Shown here in pieces: positions 1 through 12,299 of a stretch of 64,000 bases of DNA (its first letter is position 1; each line of letters starts with the position of its first letter). The stretch is taken from NCBI RefSeq assembly GCF_019320115.1, contig NC_089595.1, positions 111,926,461-111,990,460 on the forward strand, in the 5' to 3' direction. The position numbers and the translations under genes were made by a program. This DNA is from Miscanthus floridulus. Lineage: Eukaryota; Streptophyta; Magnoliopsida; Poales; Poaceae. Below the pieces are notes generated by a model. It did not search any database. It was not told where the DNA came from and saw nothing but the letters and a program-made list of their open reading frames with translations.

Positions 1-1881
1 TCAGGAATAGGTTTGGGATGTGTGCTTATGCAAGAAGGGAGAGTAATTGCATATGCTTCTCGGCAATTGAGGAAACATGAAGTCAACTACCCTACACATG
101 ATTTGGAACTTGCAGCCGTTGTCCATGCATTAAAGATATGGAGACATTACTTGTTGGGCAATGTATGTCATATCTATACTAACCACAAAAGCCTCAAGTA
201 TATCTTTACCCAGCCTGAGCTGAACATGAGACAACGAAGATGGTTAGAATTGATTAAGGACTACAATTTAGAAGTGCATTACCATCCGGGTAAAGCTAAT
301 GTAGTGGCCGATGCACTTAGTCAGAAGTCCCATTGCAACACTATGGAAGCCTTGTTGGAAGATGGATTCAACTTGCTACATCCTGCTGTACTACACAATA
401 TCACAATCAGTTGTTCACTTGAGGGTAAAATCATAGAGCTGCAACAGACAGATGTAGGAATAAGTCACATCAAGAAGAAAATGCAAGAGCAAGAAACCAA
501 ACATTTTAGATTGGACGAAAGAGGTGTATTATGGTTTGAGGACCGGCTAGTGGTACCAAAAGACCAGGAGCTAAAGAATCAAATTTTAGCTGAAGCTCAC
601 TCGTCCAAATTGTCCATCCATCTGGGTAGTAGTAAGATGTATCAAGATTTGAAAACCTGTTTTTGGTGGACTAAGATGAAGAAAGAGATCGCAGCCTATG
701 TCGCTAGGTGTGATAACTGTAGTAGAGTGAAAGCCGTCCATATGAAAACTGCTGGATTACTTCAGCCATTGCCTATTCCAGGATGGAAATGGGAGGAAAT
801 CAGCATGGACTTTATCATAGGCCTTCCAATGACACTGAAAGGTCACGATTCAATCTGGGTCATTGTTGATCGTCTCACCAAGTCAGCACACTTTATACCC
901 GTGAACACATGGTATATAGTTGGAAAATATGCTAAGATATATGTTTCCTAGATCATGAGACTGCATGGAGTACCCAGGACTATAATCTCAGATAGAGGAC
1001 CACAGTTCATAGCTCATTTCTAGGAGCACTTACACCAGGCTTTGGGAACCAAGCTAATCAGAAGTTCAGCTTATCATCCGCAAACTTCAGGACAGACAGA
1101 GCGAGTGAACCAAATCCTAGAAGATTTACTTAGAGCTTGTGTTATATCTTCAAAAGGTTCATGGGAGAAATAGTTACCTTTAGCTGAATTCTCCTATAAC
1201 AACAGTTATCAAGCGAGTATCAGAATGGCTCCATTTGAAGCCTTGTATGGCAGAAAGTGCAGAACTCCATTGAATTGGATTGAGCCCGATGAAAGGAGAT
1301 ACTTTGGTATTGATTTTGTCAATGAAGCCGAAGAGCAAGTACGTATCATCCAACAACATATGAAGGCAGCTCAATCAAGACAAAAGAGTTATGCCAACAG
1401 AAGAAGAAGACCACTGACTTTTGAAGTGGATGACTATGTATACTTGAGAGTATCACCCATAAAAGGTGTGAAAAGATTTGGGATGAAAAAGAAGCTTTCA
1501 CCAAGATATGTAGGGCCATACAAATTTTGGGAACAAAAAGGGAAGGTTGCGTATAAGTTACAACTTCCACCAGAGATGAGTGCAATCTTTGATGTGTTCC
1601 ATGTTGCTCAGCTAAAGAAATGTCTTCGAGTACCGGAAGAAGCTATTGCACCCACCAACATGCAGCTTCAATCGGATTTGACCTATGAAGAAAAGCCAAT
1701 TTAAGTATTAGAAGAGATGGAGAGAGTAACGAGTAAGATTATTAAGTTCTATAAGGTGGTGTGGAACAATCATAGTGAACAAGATGCTACGTGGGAAAGA
1801 GAAGATTATCTACGAGAAGTTTACCCCCGCCTTTTTCCAAGAATGGTAGGTCTTGCAAATCTCGGGATGAGATTTTTATAA
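1..1881 (+). pseudogene. Ty3/gypsy (Tekay-type chromovirus) pol, 3' part: RNase H, integrase, chromodomain
   Basis: The window opens inside pol. One reading frame runs from base 1 to a terminal TAA at 1879-1881 with no frameshift. It holds, in order, RNase H (motif [13 protein letters not shown] near 280-325), the integrase zinc region (two His then CDNC near 710-720), the integrase core with its three acidic sites (MDFI near 810, SDRGPQF near 990, QTERVNQ near 1095), and a chromodomain near 1705-1845 (ATWEREDYLREV). In-frame stops lie at 949, 1021, 1171 and 1702, so this copy cannot make a full protein. Integrase inserts the cDNA and the chromodomain is thought to guide it to chromatin. The polypurine tract and LTR follow at once. 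The lineage call rests on the chromodomain and the long LTR. Confidence 0.93.
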
Positions 1882-1892
1882 GGGGGAGGGGC
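1881..1892 (+). other. polypurine tract of the Tekay-type element
   Basis: A run of A and G broken only near its end (AGGGGGAGGGGC) lies directly before the TGTAACACC start of the LTR. It would prime plus-strand DNA synthesis. Confidence 0.8.
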
Positions 1893-4800
1893 TGTAACAC
1901 CTCGGGTGTTAGCCTTGCATAACTTGACTTGCATAACATGAGCATGATCATCACGCATTCATAAACAAGCATTTACAATTGAAACATTTGATTGAAACAT
2001 CTGCAACATTTGCTTGTTATCGCATGTTTCATTAACATATGCAACCTTTCTTGTTATTTCATGTCTCCATGTGTATATTCATATGATCATGAGTGGACAC
2101 ATGTACTTGGTTAAAATGAGTCACCAAAAATCTTTTGGCAATGCTTGGGTTAGCAATTAGAGCATTGTTCATGAAGGTCACTTTTCATAATCAAGCCTTT
2201 AAGTCATGTTTCATGTGATTACTTTAAATGGCCCTATGAGTGACTACTACATGAAATGATTGAATGGCCATGCAAATTGCTTAAACATGCTTAGGATATC
2301 ATCATGAACAACTTTGGTATTTAGGGCTAGGGCTAATTTGGTCATTAAGCCATGCTTTGGGTATGTATTATCATTTGAATGTAGCAGGTTTGACCAAAGT
2401 TGAACTAGATGTTAGAGACCTTGCATGGAGGAGTTCACTAAAACAAAGTTGTAGTGTTTGACCTAAGGAACAACTTTTATTTTTGGGTCATTGACTGATT
2501 TAGCTTCTAACATGCTTGAATGGGTCTCTCAAAAACCAGCAAAACCAAGCTTTCATCACTTAACGAATTTTTCTAAGTCCTGGATCACTGACAGCCTGAC
2601 AAGCTGACCTTGAGCATGATTTTACTCCGTTTCTGTTGCGAATTAGAACAAGTGCTTTGAACAAGGATTGTAGCTGGTACATAGGTCTACAAATTCGGTT
2701 TAGGAAGTTTTGGCTAGAAGTCCACAGATTAAGAGTTTGTTTCAACGTGAAAACACGTCGTCAGGCTCGGCATTTCGTTACTGATGAACTGAATCGAAGC
2801 CGTTCGGTGGCCGACGGATGCCAGAACGCGAACGCCGCGTGTTCGCGGTGACGGCCGCGCGTCGCCAACGCCCTGATCGCGCAGGCCACGACGCACCTGA
2901 ACGCGGCCTTAACCCCGCCAGCGCCTGCCCGAGCCATCCCGCGCCCTCATTTCACATTTCCCGACCTCTCTTCCTCGCCGTAGCAGTAGCCGAGCGCCTC
3001 CTCGCTCTGCCGTCGCCATAGCCGTGCGCAAGCTCGTGATGAGCCATCCATTCTTCACCGCAGCAGCACCACTAGCTCCCCAGCAACCTACTACCCTCCT
3101 CCCGTGTCCGCTGGTAGCGCTTGGTAAGCCACCGCAACGCATGCGAGCTCGCCGGAGTTCCGCCGCTAGCCCCGTCTCCGTGGCCACGTCGCCACTGTCC
3201 ACCCCAGGCCACGTTAGGGCGCTAGATAGCTCCGCCGCAGCTCAGTGATGCTCGGCGTAGCGTTCGATCGAGCCACCATAGCCCCCACCGGCGTACCGCC
3301 ATTGTCCAGCTCCGCCGTGCCGCCATGAACGCCGCCACCATACTTAGCTCCGTCAATAGGCTCGGTCAAGTAGGTCAATAGCTCCAGGAAGTAGTGGGGG
3401 TCATGTCTTGAAGATGTAACCGCCGGTGGACCTCGCCGTCGACGAGCTCTGGCCGCGCCGGCGCAGTGCAGCACCGCTGCCCTATTTCGAGTCACTGACT
3501 CGTGGGGTCCCCTGACCAGCGGGTCCCACCGGTCAGCGACAGTTAGAGTGTGTGATAGTTCATTTGATCCAGTTTTTGAATTCTTTTGTGATTTTTGTAT
3601 CTTCAGTTTGCTAGCTCCAAAAATTGTGAAATACATTTGTGAGTGTTCCTTAGGAAGTTTAGTATTTAGGAAAAATATGTTCTCGACTTGTACAGTAGAA
3701 ATTTTTGGAGATTTAAATAGGGATTTGAAATGTGCTTTTGAATGCATTCAAATTTGTTTATTTTATATCTAGAGTTTCTGTGCTCCAAAAATTATGAAAT
3801 TTTTGTGGTAAGCTATTCTTGTCATATATTAACTCTGGTAAAAATTTGAGGATCAGTGCATGTGTAGATTTATAGTTATAGATTTTTCTTTTATGAATAG
3901 TTAATCTTTGTGTAAATTTTTACAAATTATTTAGGAATCCAAAATTCATGAAATTTTTTGGAGGTAATCCTAGTACCATATGGATGCTAAGAAAAATAGA
4001 AAATCTGTTGCTTGACACTTTTCAATAGGGTTTTCCATTTATGCTATTTCAAGCCTTGCTGCTTTGTCATTTTTGCATAAGATGTTCTACTTGGTAAAAT
4101 GACATGAAATTTTTATAGTAGTCCTTTGATAGCATTAGTAAGGCACTGTAAATTTTTGAGAATTTATGAAGCATATCTGATATGTGTTTATTATTTAACC
4201 TAGATATCGAAATAAAATAATAAAGGCATTTAAATAAATAGTTTGGGCTTCACCATTATATTATCTAAAATGTATTTGGTATGCTTACACTGTTGGTAGA
4301 TTTTAAGTTGTCAAATTTGGAATGATTACATGAAGTAGAAGTAGTGTTACTTTATATTGCATGTTGAATAGTTTCCGGACAGATTCTATAGTTTGAGGAG
4401 TTGCATGTTGAAAATGATGTGTACTATAAAAATGGTTAATAACAAAGTTGTAGGGAATTTGATAAGCTTTCCAGAAAGTCTAGGATCACTGAAATTGGAT
4501 TAGTAAAACTCCAGTTATGAGTGAAACAAGTAGCTACTGTTTGTGGCATAATCGATGCATTGTGGAAATAGTTAATTAAATAATCGAGAAGAGATATGCA
4601 CCTACTCAATAAACATGATGCACTTGTTAACATATATGCATTCATAATACTTATGCCATACTCATGCATCTAGGATCGGAGGAAGAGATCATGTTGCTAG
4701 AATTCGAAGAAGCAGAGGAAGGGAATCAGCAGGAGGATCCGCAAGCCGCAGCCCCCGAAGGCGTTGAGCAGAACCCTGAAGAGCTTTCGGAGTGTCCTGA

Positions 4801-6384
4801 CCACCGCCCTACTTCCTTTCTGCAAGGCAAGCCCCAGAGCATTATAAGTCTCCCAGTAATTTACAAATGTTTACTTACGTACTTATGATTGATGCATTAG
4901 GTTATAAGAGTTGAATGAAACCACTTGATGCATGTACATTCCTTGTCCAGATATTACACCTTTAACCGGTATAGGTCTAGGATCGAATATATGCTTAGCC
5001 ATGCTTAGACCGGTAGAAGTCGGGTGATGTCCTGTCACCTACGAGATGTAGGTGGATACCAGAGCACGGTTGGCTATATCTGCTATCGTGGAACAGAACC
5101 ATGAGGTAAAAGTAAATCGAGACTGGATGGGAAGTCGATAGAGAAGCAACAAGACATGGAGGTCTTGGGTGTGGATTTATCCCCGTCTGTGTCGATTAAG
5201 GACCGTACCGTTGTTGGCGCTTCTGACAAGATTGAACGCATTCCTCTCACTTAGCTAGCTGGATAACTCGTTCCGACCGCGAAGCCGAGTAATTCAACTC
5301 AGGCCAAGAACCGTTCTGTTGTGCGCTCCTTCCGGGGAACGATCAGACTGAGCCCAAGGGTAGGCTTGGCCTGAGCATCCTAGCATCTGGTGTTCTAGAT
5401 TGTGCGGCGCGGTACGGACCCACAAAATGTGTACCTGAGTTGTACCAAAGGTGACCTAAGGCTATCATGGCTGGTAGACCTGGGTTTATGTTAGGAATAA
5501 ATTCCCAGCTGGTTGAAATCGATTCGAATCGCCGTCTCTCCTGGATAGTGAGAAACTTGGCTAGTCCCAACATCGTAGCAACTGTGTTATGAAACATGAT
5601 GGTTCGAAGGAATATGGAATTACAATACCTGCTATGGTTACTATTGTATGCTTCTAAATGATATACCACATGTTTGGCACAGGATAGTTGCTAATCTAGA
5701 AATGGATAGTTATAATTAACCTGATAAAGAAATTGTAACTGTACCATGACTCAATTGCTTTTACGCAACAATGTTGTCGAGTTACATCCACTTATACAGC
5801 CTTGCATAATCCTTGGAGTCATTTTATTTCTGGTTCATGACGGGTAAGTCTAGCTGAGTACCTTCTCGTACTCAGGGTTTATTTTTCCCATTGTTGCAGA
5901 TGGCACTGTGTATCATGGTTATTGCAAGAGTTGCTTCTATCCCACAGTGGATGAGGAGTAAGCCTTGGGCAGGCTTCTTTAGTAATTCCTATCTTTGCTT
6001 TTGTGGACCGTGATCTTACTTGGCACTGTATTAAACTATGTTGGAAACTTTATCTTCGAACTTATTTGCTTCCGCTTTATTTATCAAACTCGTTTTGTAA
6101 TAACTTTTATTCATACTCTGATGATGAAATGTATCTACGAACTTTATGTAATATGTGGCATGTATGTTGAATCCTGTACGATCTTGGTTGTTGTAAATCG
6201 TTTATCGAGACCCGTCGTGGTACTCGACGGACTACCGGGTTTATATGGGTTCAAGTATGGCAGTGCGACCACTTGCGAGCTACCATTGTACTTGTATTCT
6301 TATAAATTGGTCGGTTCTGCGATAGAAATTGTGAAGTGTACTCTTGTTACCTTGAGGATTTATTATTGTTTTGACAATTAATCA
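1893..6384 (+). repeat. 3' LTR (about 4.5 kb) of the Tekay-type element
   Basis: The repeat starts with TGTAACACC right after the polypurine tract. I place its end at the CA of TTAATCA (6383-6384), after which host sequence shared with copy B begins (GGACCATGAG, compare 51443). The other LTR lies outside the window, so the end is inferred. A GC-rich block (about 2810-3250) and a small acidic ORF (4664-4888) lie inside; the rest is AT-rich with no other coding signal. The length fits the long LTRs known for Tekay/Del chromoviruses. Confidence 0.7.
4664..4888 (+). CDS. short acidic ORF inside the Tekay-type LTR, function unknown
   Basis: The 74-codon ORF has a strongly acidic first half (EEEIMLLEFEEAEEGNQQED, then EGVEQNPEELSECPDH), unlike the AT-rich DNA around it. 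The composition changes after FLQGKPQ, which suggests a true coding stretch ending near 4833 and then readthrough. I do not recognise a domain. It may be an exon of an LTR-encoded product or a fossil of captured sequence. Confidence 0.3.
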   Translation: MHLGSEEEIMLLEFEEAEEGNQQEDPQAAAPEGVEQNPEELSECPDHRPTSFLQGKPQSIISLPVIYKCLLTYL

Positions 6385-6918
6385 AATATGGACCATGAGA
6401 CATGTATGCCAAGGCATTACACAAGCAAGACTATGTGGTTGCAGTCATGGAAGTCTCTATTCATTAGTGTTTATTACCTTCTTTTTTTCTTTGTGAATCT
6501 ATTGCATGATAGGATCATGGGTTGTACGACTCTCAACTAATGCTTGCACCTTGACAACATAGTTTGCGACACATGGCACATGATGTGTTCAAACAAGATA
6601 TCTGCAAAGTACCGCCAATTTGGCGATTTCATTCATGTAGCATAGTGTCAAGCAACCAACATGGCTGGACAGATTTAGATAGCACTCTGAAATTGAACTA
6701 TAAGTCTATCACCTAAGAAGAGACGTTTGTTCATCCCGATAGGAAGATAATAGTTTCATGAGAGCTAACATCCATAAATAACATGTTTTTGGAAGAGCTA
6801 CATGAAGAGGGGCACTGATGGTGAGTCACTTTAACTATAACATTTCTCTCAATCCTAGGTGCCATCAAGCAACTATGGCATATGCTCTGCATGACAAAAT
6901 GGAATCACGGTTCCAATC
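6385..6918. repeat. segmental duplication, copy A, left block
   Basis: Unique-looking sequence matches 51433-52260 in the same order (for example GGAAGTCTCTATTC near 6449 and 51507, and CATATGCTCTGC near 6879 and 52218). Copy B has an extra MITE here (51729-52027). No gene is seen. The block ends at the target-site duplication CAATC of the Tat element. Confidence 0.85.
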
Positions 6919-7049
6919 TGTTGGGTTCATAAACCCGAGGTCCCTCATGGACCTGCTTCCTAGCAAAAGCTCAGCCCAGCAGATGATGTTGCGAACAACG
7001 CGCAACTCCTAGGCTGGCCCAAAATTCCTAATGACAGGCCAGGAGGAAC

Positions 7050-7375
7050 GGCGCTCGCTTCCGACTCTGGCCCGCCTCTCCAACCAGAAGACCTGACCAA
7101 GGAGGAACGATGTTGGCTTTTGACCCCGACCCGCCTCTCTGACTGGAAGGCCTAGCCAAGGAGGAATGACGCTCGCTTCTGACTCTGACCCGCCTCTCCG
7201 ATCGGAAGGCCTAGCCAAGGAGGAACGATGCTCACTTCCAACTCTGACCCACCTCTCCGACCGAAAGGCCTAGCCAAGGAGGAATGACGCTCGCTTCTGA
7301 CTCCGACCTGCCTCTCCGATCGGAAGGCCTGGCCAAGGAGGAACGACGCTCACTTCTGACTCTGACCGACCTCTC
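7050..7375 (+). repeat. 61-62 bp tandem repeat in the 5' LTR, about 5 copies
   Basis: Each unit contains CGACCGGAAGGCC-like, CCAAGGAGGAACGA and CGCTCGCTTCCGACTC motifs. The 3' LTR has about eight units of the same repeat. Confidence 0.85.
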
Positions 7376-7837
7376 TAACTGAGAGTACACCGAACCTCTG
7401 CTTGCAGCTCTTCTTCGACAAGCGTGGTTAGAGTTGACTGGGAAACGACCAAATGGGGACACCCACTCAGTAAGGACCCAAAGAATCAGGCAGAGCAAGT
7501 AAGGTAGGGCTCTCAAGTCAACCGCAATACCAAGGACCGTACCCTACACACCTATAGGACAGTACTGTCAAGCCATGTCAGAAGGATGCTCTACAACCTT
7601 TCAGACATGTCAGAACATGAACAATGTTGTGGGCACCGACATTTATCCTACAGTTTGGTAGGCACCGACATTTGCCATACCAGAAGAAGACGATGGAGCC
7701 TACCACATGCATCTGAGCGTTAATAGTGTTGTGGGTGACAAACCGTCTTGTATCCGACGGCGTGGGCAAAAAGACTAGGTAGCACACACACTCTCTTTCT
7801 CTCACACTCTCTCTCTTGTAAAGCCAGCCCCTTCATC

Positions 7838-7846
7838 TATAAAAGG
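7838..7846 (+). promoter_or_regulatory. TATA box of the 5' LTR promoter
   Basis: TATAAAAGG lies in a conserved block (CATCTATAAAAGGGGATGCG) that is identical in the 3' LTR at 23654-23662 and sits just after a CT-rich tract. Transcription of the element would begin about 30 bp downstream. Confidence 0.75.
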
Positions 7847-8261
7847 GGATGCGCTCTCTCCAAAAGAAAGGATGATCGATTTGGACGAGTCAAACAACGA
7901 TCAAACAATTCCAATGAACAACATACGAATCATTCTGATTCTCTTTGCTCGGCTCTAGGACTCTAAAGCCGAATAGAGCAACACTTAGTGCACGTTGGAG
8001 CTCCCATCACTCTCGGCCCTTTGGTCTGGAGTCCGATCGGATCTCTAATACCCCACATCTTACTCCCTCTCGTTTGTAACCCCACAGCAAACTTCGAGCA
8101 CCTGGGCTTAGGAATAAAGTCACCGACCGACTCAAACTAGACGTAGGGCACGTTGCCTGAACCAGTATAAACCTATGTCATTGAGTGCTAGGCCACTTCC
8201 GATCACAACGTATGTCAAAACTATAAATATTTATGTGTTGGTCACTTTTTGCACCGATAGT

Positions 8262-8279
8262 TGGCGCCGTCCGTGGGGA
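8262..8279 (+). other. primer binding site, Asp-tRNA-like
   Basis: TGGCGCCGTCCGTGGGGA lies two bases after the 5' LTR. It is close to the complement of the 3' end of plant tRNA-Asp, the usual primer for many grass gypsy elements. Confidence 0.8.
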
Positions 8280-10620
8280 AGACGTCGTACATTCACGCTT
8301 TTGGTCATCGGATGGCCCACCTTTTTGCCATTTTTGGCATGGCAGGCTCAAGCGAAATGACTCGCTTTGGCTCACTAGAGTTTCCTGCACTCCCACCTAT
8401 TGGGATGTGGGGGCCTCCCATCTTCGAGCCTTCCCAGGCCTTCCTCTTTGGAAGCCTAGACTTCATCACCGACCGGCTCGGCGTGCTTCATCTCCATGAG
8501 GAGGCACTTGTCCCAGCGCCCATTGGAGGAGGAGCGTCCTTCGATGGCTCTAGGACTCCTAGCGACCTCAACGATGAGGCGCTTGTGCTTCTCTCCGAGC
8601 CTATGCTAGGCTTAGACCCCACAGTGAGTAACGTACATACTATTCTTTACTCGCTTTTTTATATTTTCTACTAACTCTCTAGAGGGACCCTGCTATCCCT
8701 GCCATGACCGTCGTATGATCAGTTCCCCTATGGCCTCGCATCCCCCATAGACACATACGCATGGGGGCTCCAAAGGATGCTGGCACCACCCCCTCTCACA
8801 TCTGAATTCATGGGGATGGCGAGCTATGCTCCTGCCTATTTCCACGACCTCATGGATGATGATGCTGAGAGTGATGGCTCTAGCATCTGCGATGTCATGG
8901 AACCTAGCCACCCTCTATCATGGGAGTGCGCTATGGTGGACGCCCTGGGATAGCCGACGGTGATAGCAGAGTCTCTATAGACCCACACCCCTATGCACCC
9001 TCATGCAGAGGCCCTCACGTGTGTGCAGGAGCACGGCAAGGAGCTACGACAAAGGTGGTAGAACCAGCCACCACCTGCATCGATGCACTCGGCACACCAC
9101 ACTGCGCCCCATGCGCGTAACCCGGTGAGAAGCGCCTAGGGTCGCGCCCGCTAGGTTCATCGCAACATCATCGATGGGGGGGAACAATCCCCCATAGTTC
9201 ACTCGGGCTGGCCAGAACATCACCGCGGTGGTGATGCTTCTACGTGGCCTTCCCAAGCCTATCGACCCACAGGAGCAGGCGGTCCACCGGAACCTCCGAG
9301 TGCTAGTGGAGACCATCGCCATTCAATAGGTGAAAAGCTCCGCGTCGCGCCACTGACTCGCGGCCTCTCTCCCCACTAGGAGGGTGGGGATGCACTAGAC
9401 AAATCGCTCCATCCGCTCACCACTACAATTATTAGGCACAAAATAGGATGCCACAGCTGCACCATGGCCTGACCCGATGCCCGCTCCACACCGGCCACCT
9501 ATGCACAAACGCCTTGGGTCAAACCGAGACGGTCACAGCATCATTAGCAACCGGTGTCGGGCCTAGCATGAGGATGACGTCCATTGGGCGGCAGTGAGGG
9601 CAGGCAACATGGGCTCTAGACAGACCATCAAGGGGAGTGATGAAACACACCCCAGGCGTGGTCATCGACCCAATGACCGGAGTCCCAGCCCGGATGGCCT
9701 GGGACCACGGGCCTTTGGCCGATGTATCTAGAGAGTGTCGTTCCCACAGTGCTTCTGACCACCTACCAACATCACCAAATATACCAGGGAGATGAATCTC
9801 GGTATATGGCTCAAAGACTTCCGGCTTGCCTACTGAGCCAGAGGAGTGGATGATGACCACTTCATCATTTAGTACCGCCCCATCTATGTGGGGTAACATG
9901 TTTGAGCATGGCTCAAATTCCTCCCACATGACAGCATCCACGACTGGGCAGACCTCAAGAGGATCTTCATCGGGAATTTTCAGGGGACGTATGTCTGCCC
10001 TAGGAACTCCTGGGACCTCAAGAGCTGCCAGCAGGAGCCCAATGAGTCCCTGTAGGATTACATCCGTAGGTTCTCAAGGCAATGCAACTCCCTTCTTGAT
10101 ATTGTCAACACGGATGTCATCAACGCATTCCTCTCTGGGACAACCTATGAGTCCCTGATCCACAAGCTTGGCTACCTGAAGCCTCATACCACCCGTGACC
10201 TGCTCGACATCGCCACAAACCACGCCTTCGACGAGGAGGCGGTCAGAGCAGTCTTCAACGAAGGCTGGGACAAGGGAAAGGCCAAGCATGAGGACCAAGA
10301 CAAGGGCCCCTCCATGAAAAGGGGCAAGAAGAACAAGAAGGATTGACATCGACCAACCAACTCCGTGTTGGTCACAGCAGCTGATCGCGTGGGCAAGCAG
10401 CCCCAGCAGGGCCAGCCTGACCACTTCAACAAGCTCATGGATAGCCCATGTACCAACAACACTTACCCCATCAAGCACCTCTACAAGGACTATGAGCTCC
10501 TCAAGCACTTCCTGCGATAGGCTGGTGGGCCAAAAGAAGGAAAGGGCAAGGAGGCAGCAGCCAAGAAAGGAGGCACGGCGAGCAAGGATGGGGATAGCTT
10601 TCCCGACCCCAAGGAATGCA
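8280..10620 (+). pseudogene. gag region of the Tat element
   Basis: Two parts can be read. The leader ORF at 8261-8674 contains LPPIGMWGPPIFEPSQAF and an acidic Ser/Leu-rich end. The capsid-like part at about 9900-10330 contains DWADLKRIFIGNFQGTY, SLQDYIRRFSRQCN and GTTYESLIHKLGYL, then a basic KRGKKNKKD tail. This matches the retrotransposon gag family. The part between (8680-9890) is broken by stops and shifts. No CCHC knuckle is visible. Gag would package the element RNA; this copy is not functional. Confidence 0.8.
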
Positions 10621-11380
10621 TCATGATCTTTTGGGGATCTAATGCCATCTACTCCAAGTGCCACCACAAAGTGCGCTTCAGAGAGGCATGCGTCGCCGAA
10701 ATGGTCGTCCCCTCCTTCCTTCGTTGGTCAAAATCTCCAATCACTTTTGATCAGAGGGACCATCCTTCCCATGTCGCTAGACTAGGTCGCTACCTACTTG
10801 TCATCGACCCCATCGTCCTTAAGAAGCACCTCAATATTCTCTACATTGACACCCTTAATGCCATGTGCATCCCCCAGTTAGAGCTCTGCCCAGCGAGCTC
10901 TCCCTTCCATGACATGATCTCAGGAGCACAGGCATACCCGCTTGGGCAGATCGACCTGCCTGTCATGTTTGGTGACTGAGCCAACTTCTGCTCGGAGGTG
11001 CTTACCTTCGAGGTGGTGGACTTCCCAGGGTCTTACCATGCCGTCTTAGGGCGGCCATGCTACGCTAGGTTCATGGCGGTCCCCAACTACACCTACCTAA
11101 AGTTGAAGATGCCAGGACCAAATGACATCATCACTGTGGGTAGCACCTTTTCGCACACCTACACGTGCGACCACAAGCATTATGACCTCGCCACTGCTGT
11201 CATCAACTCTTTCGAGCTCCCATGGCTCAGGGAGTTGTCGACCTCAGTAGTCTCGGACTGCAACAAGCCAACCTCCTCGACTACCTTCTGCCCACTCAAG
11301 AAAACTAAGGTAGTGGGGATCAACCCCATTGACCCTACCAAGACGGTGCGGATCGGGACCCAGCTCCTGGCCAAATAGGA
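10621..11380 (+). pseudogene. protease region of Tat pol, lacking the catalytic motif
   Basis: Recognised from DHPSHVARLGRYLLVIDPIV, then LNILYIDTLNAM and LGRPCYARFMAVPNYTYLKL. In the family an aspartic-protease motif (DGGSG) stands just before LNILY. Here only about four residues separate DPIV from LNILY, so the catalytic Asp appears deleted. A stop at about 10978 splits the region. Confidence 0.8.
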
Positions 11381-12299
11381 ATGCGAGCTCACTGACTTTC
11401 TATGCATCAACCATGATGTCTTCGCATGGAAACCTTCCGACATGCCAGGCATACTGCAGGAGGTCACTGAGCACACACTACGCCTTGTCCTGGGCTCGAA
11501 TCTCGCCAAGCAACGCCTGTGTTGCTTTGACGATGAGAGGTGTAGGGCCATAGGCGAGGAGGTCACCAAACTCCTATCAGCCGGATACATCAAAGAGGTA
11601 TACCACTCTGACTGGCTTGCCAATCCTATTCTTGTTAAAAAGAAGATTGGGAAATGAAGAATGTGCATTGATTATACTGGCCTCAATAAGGTGTGTTCGA
11701 AGGACCATTTTCCTTTACCACACATAGACCAGATAGTCGACTCCACCTCAGGATGCGAAATCCTCTCCTTTCTAGATGCCTACTCAGGCTATCACCAGAT
11801 CACGATGAAAGAGTTCGACCAGCTCGTGACTTTGTTCATCATGTCATATGGTTCATACTGTTATGTAACCATGCCTTTTGATCTAAAGAACGTTGGTGCC
11901 ACCTATCAACGGTGCATGCAACAATGCTTCACTGATCAAATCAACCTGCTCAATTAGCCTGACCAAGTCAAACAGCCAAAACCAACAATCGTCGTCTATG
12001 TTGATGACATAGTGGTCAAAACGGCTCAAGCTTGTGACCTGATCACAAACTTGGCCGCAATGTTCACAAACCTCTAAAGGTTTGACATCAAATTGAATCC
12101 TAAAAAATATGTTTTTGGGGTTCCAAAGGGGAAGCTACTGGGATACATCATGTCCGAACACAGCATCGAGGCCAACCCCAAAAAAATCACGGCCATCTCC
12201 AACATGGGCCCTATACGCAACGTCAAGGGCGTACAAAGGCTCATCGGCTGTTTGGCTGCCCTGAGCTGATTCATCTCCTAGCTCGGTGAATGGGGGATG
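11381..12299 (+). pseudogene. reverse transcriptase of the Tat element
   Basis: The fingers and palm are clear: CIDYTGLNKVCSKDHFPLPH (from 11664), FLDAYSGYHQI, VTMPFDLKNVGATYQR and the YVDD active site (11998-12009), then LGYIMSEHSIEANP. Stops interrupt it (for example at about 11655, 11956 and 12075). The frame is cut at 12299 by the nested LTR-like element and resumes at 14203 with PLYKLLKKTNTFFW. Confidence 0.92.

Larger units (their letters stand above)
6919..8259 (+). repeat. 5' LTR of the Tat element (1341 bp)
   Basis: It starts TGTTGGGTTC and ends GCACCGATA, where the partner LTR has CACACCGACA, so the final CA has mutated to TA. It holds about five copies of a 61-62 bp tandem repeat (about 7050-7375), a TATA box at 7838 and a CT-rich stretch near 7785-7820. 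Confidence 0.93.

Noticed and set aside
3214..3747. 177-codon minus-strand ORF in the Tekay-type LTR
   Set aside because: Lies inside the LTR and shows no domain; it crosses the GC-rich to AT-rich boundary with no coding signature.
9519..10667. Minus-strand ORFs across the Tat gag
   Set aside because: Shadows of the plus-strand gag frame, which has the recognised motifs.
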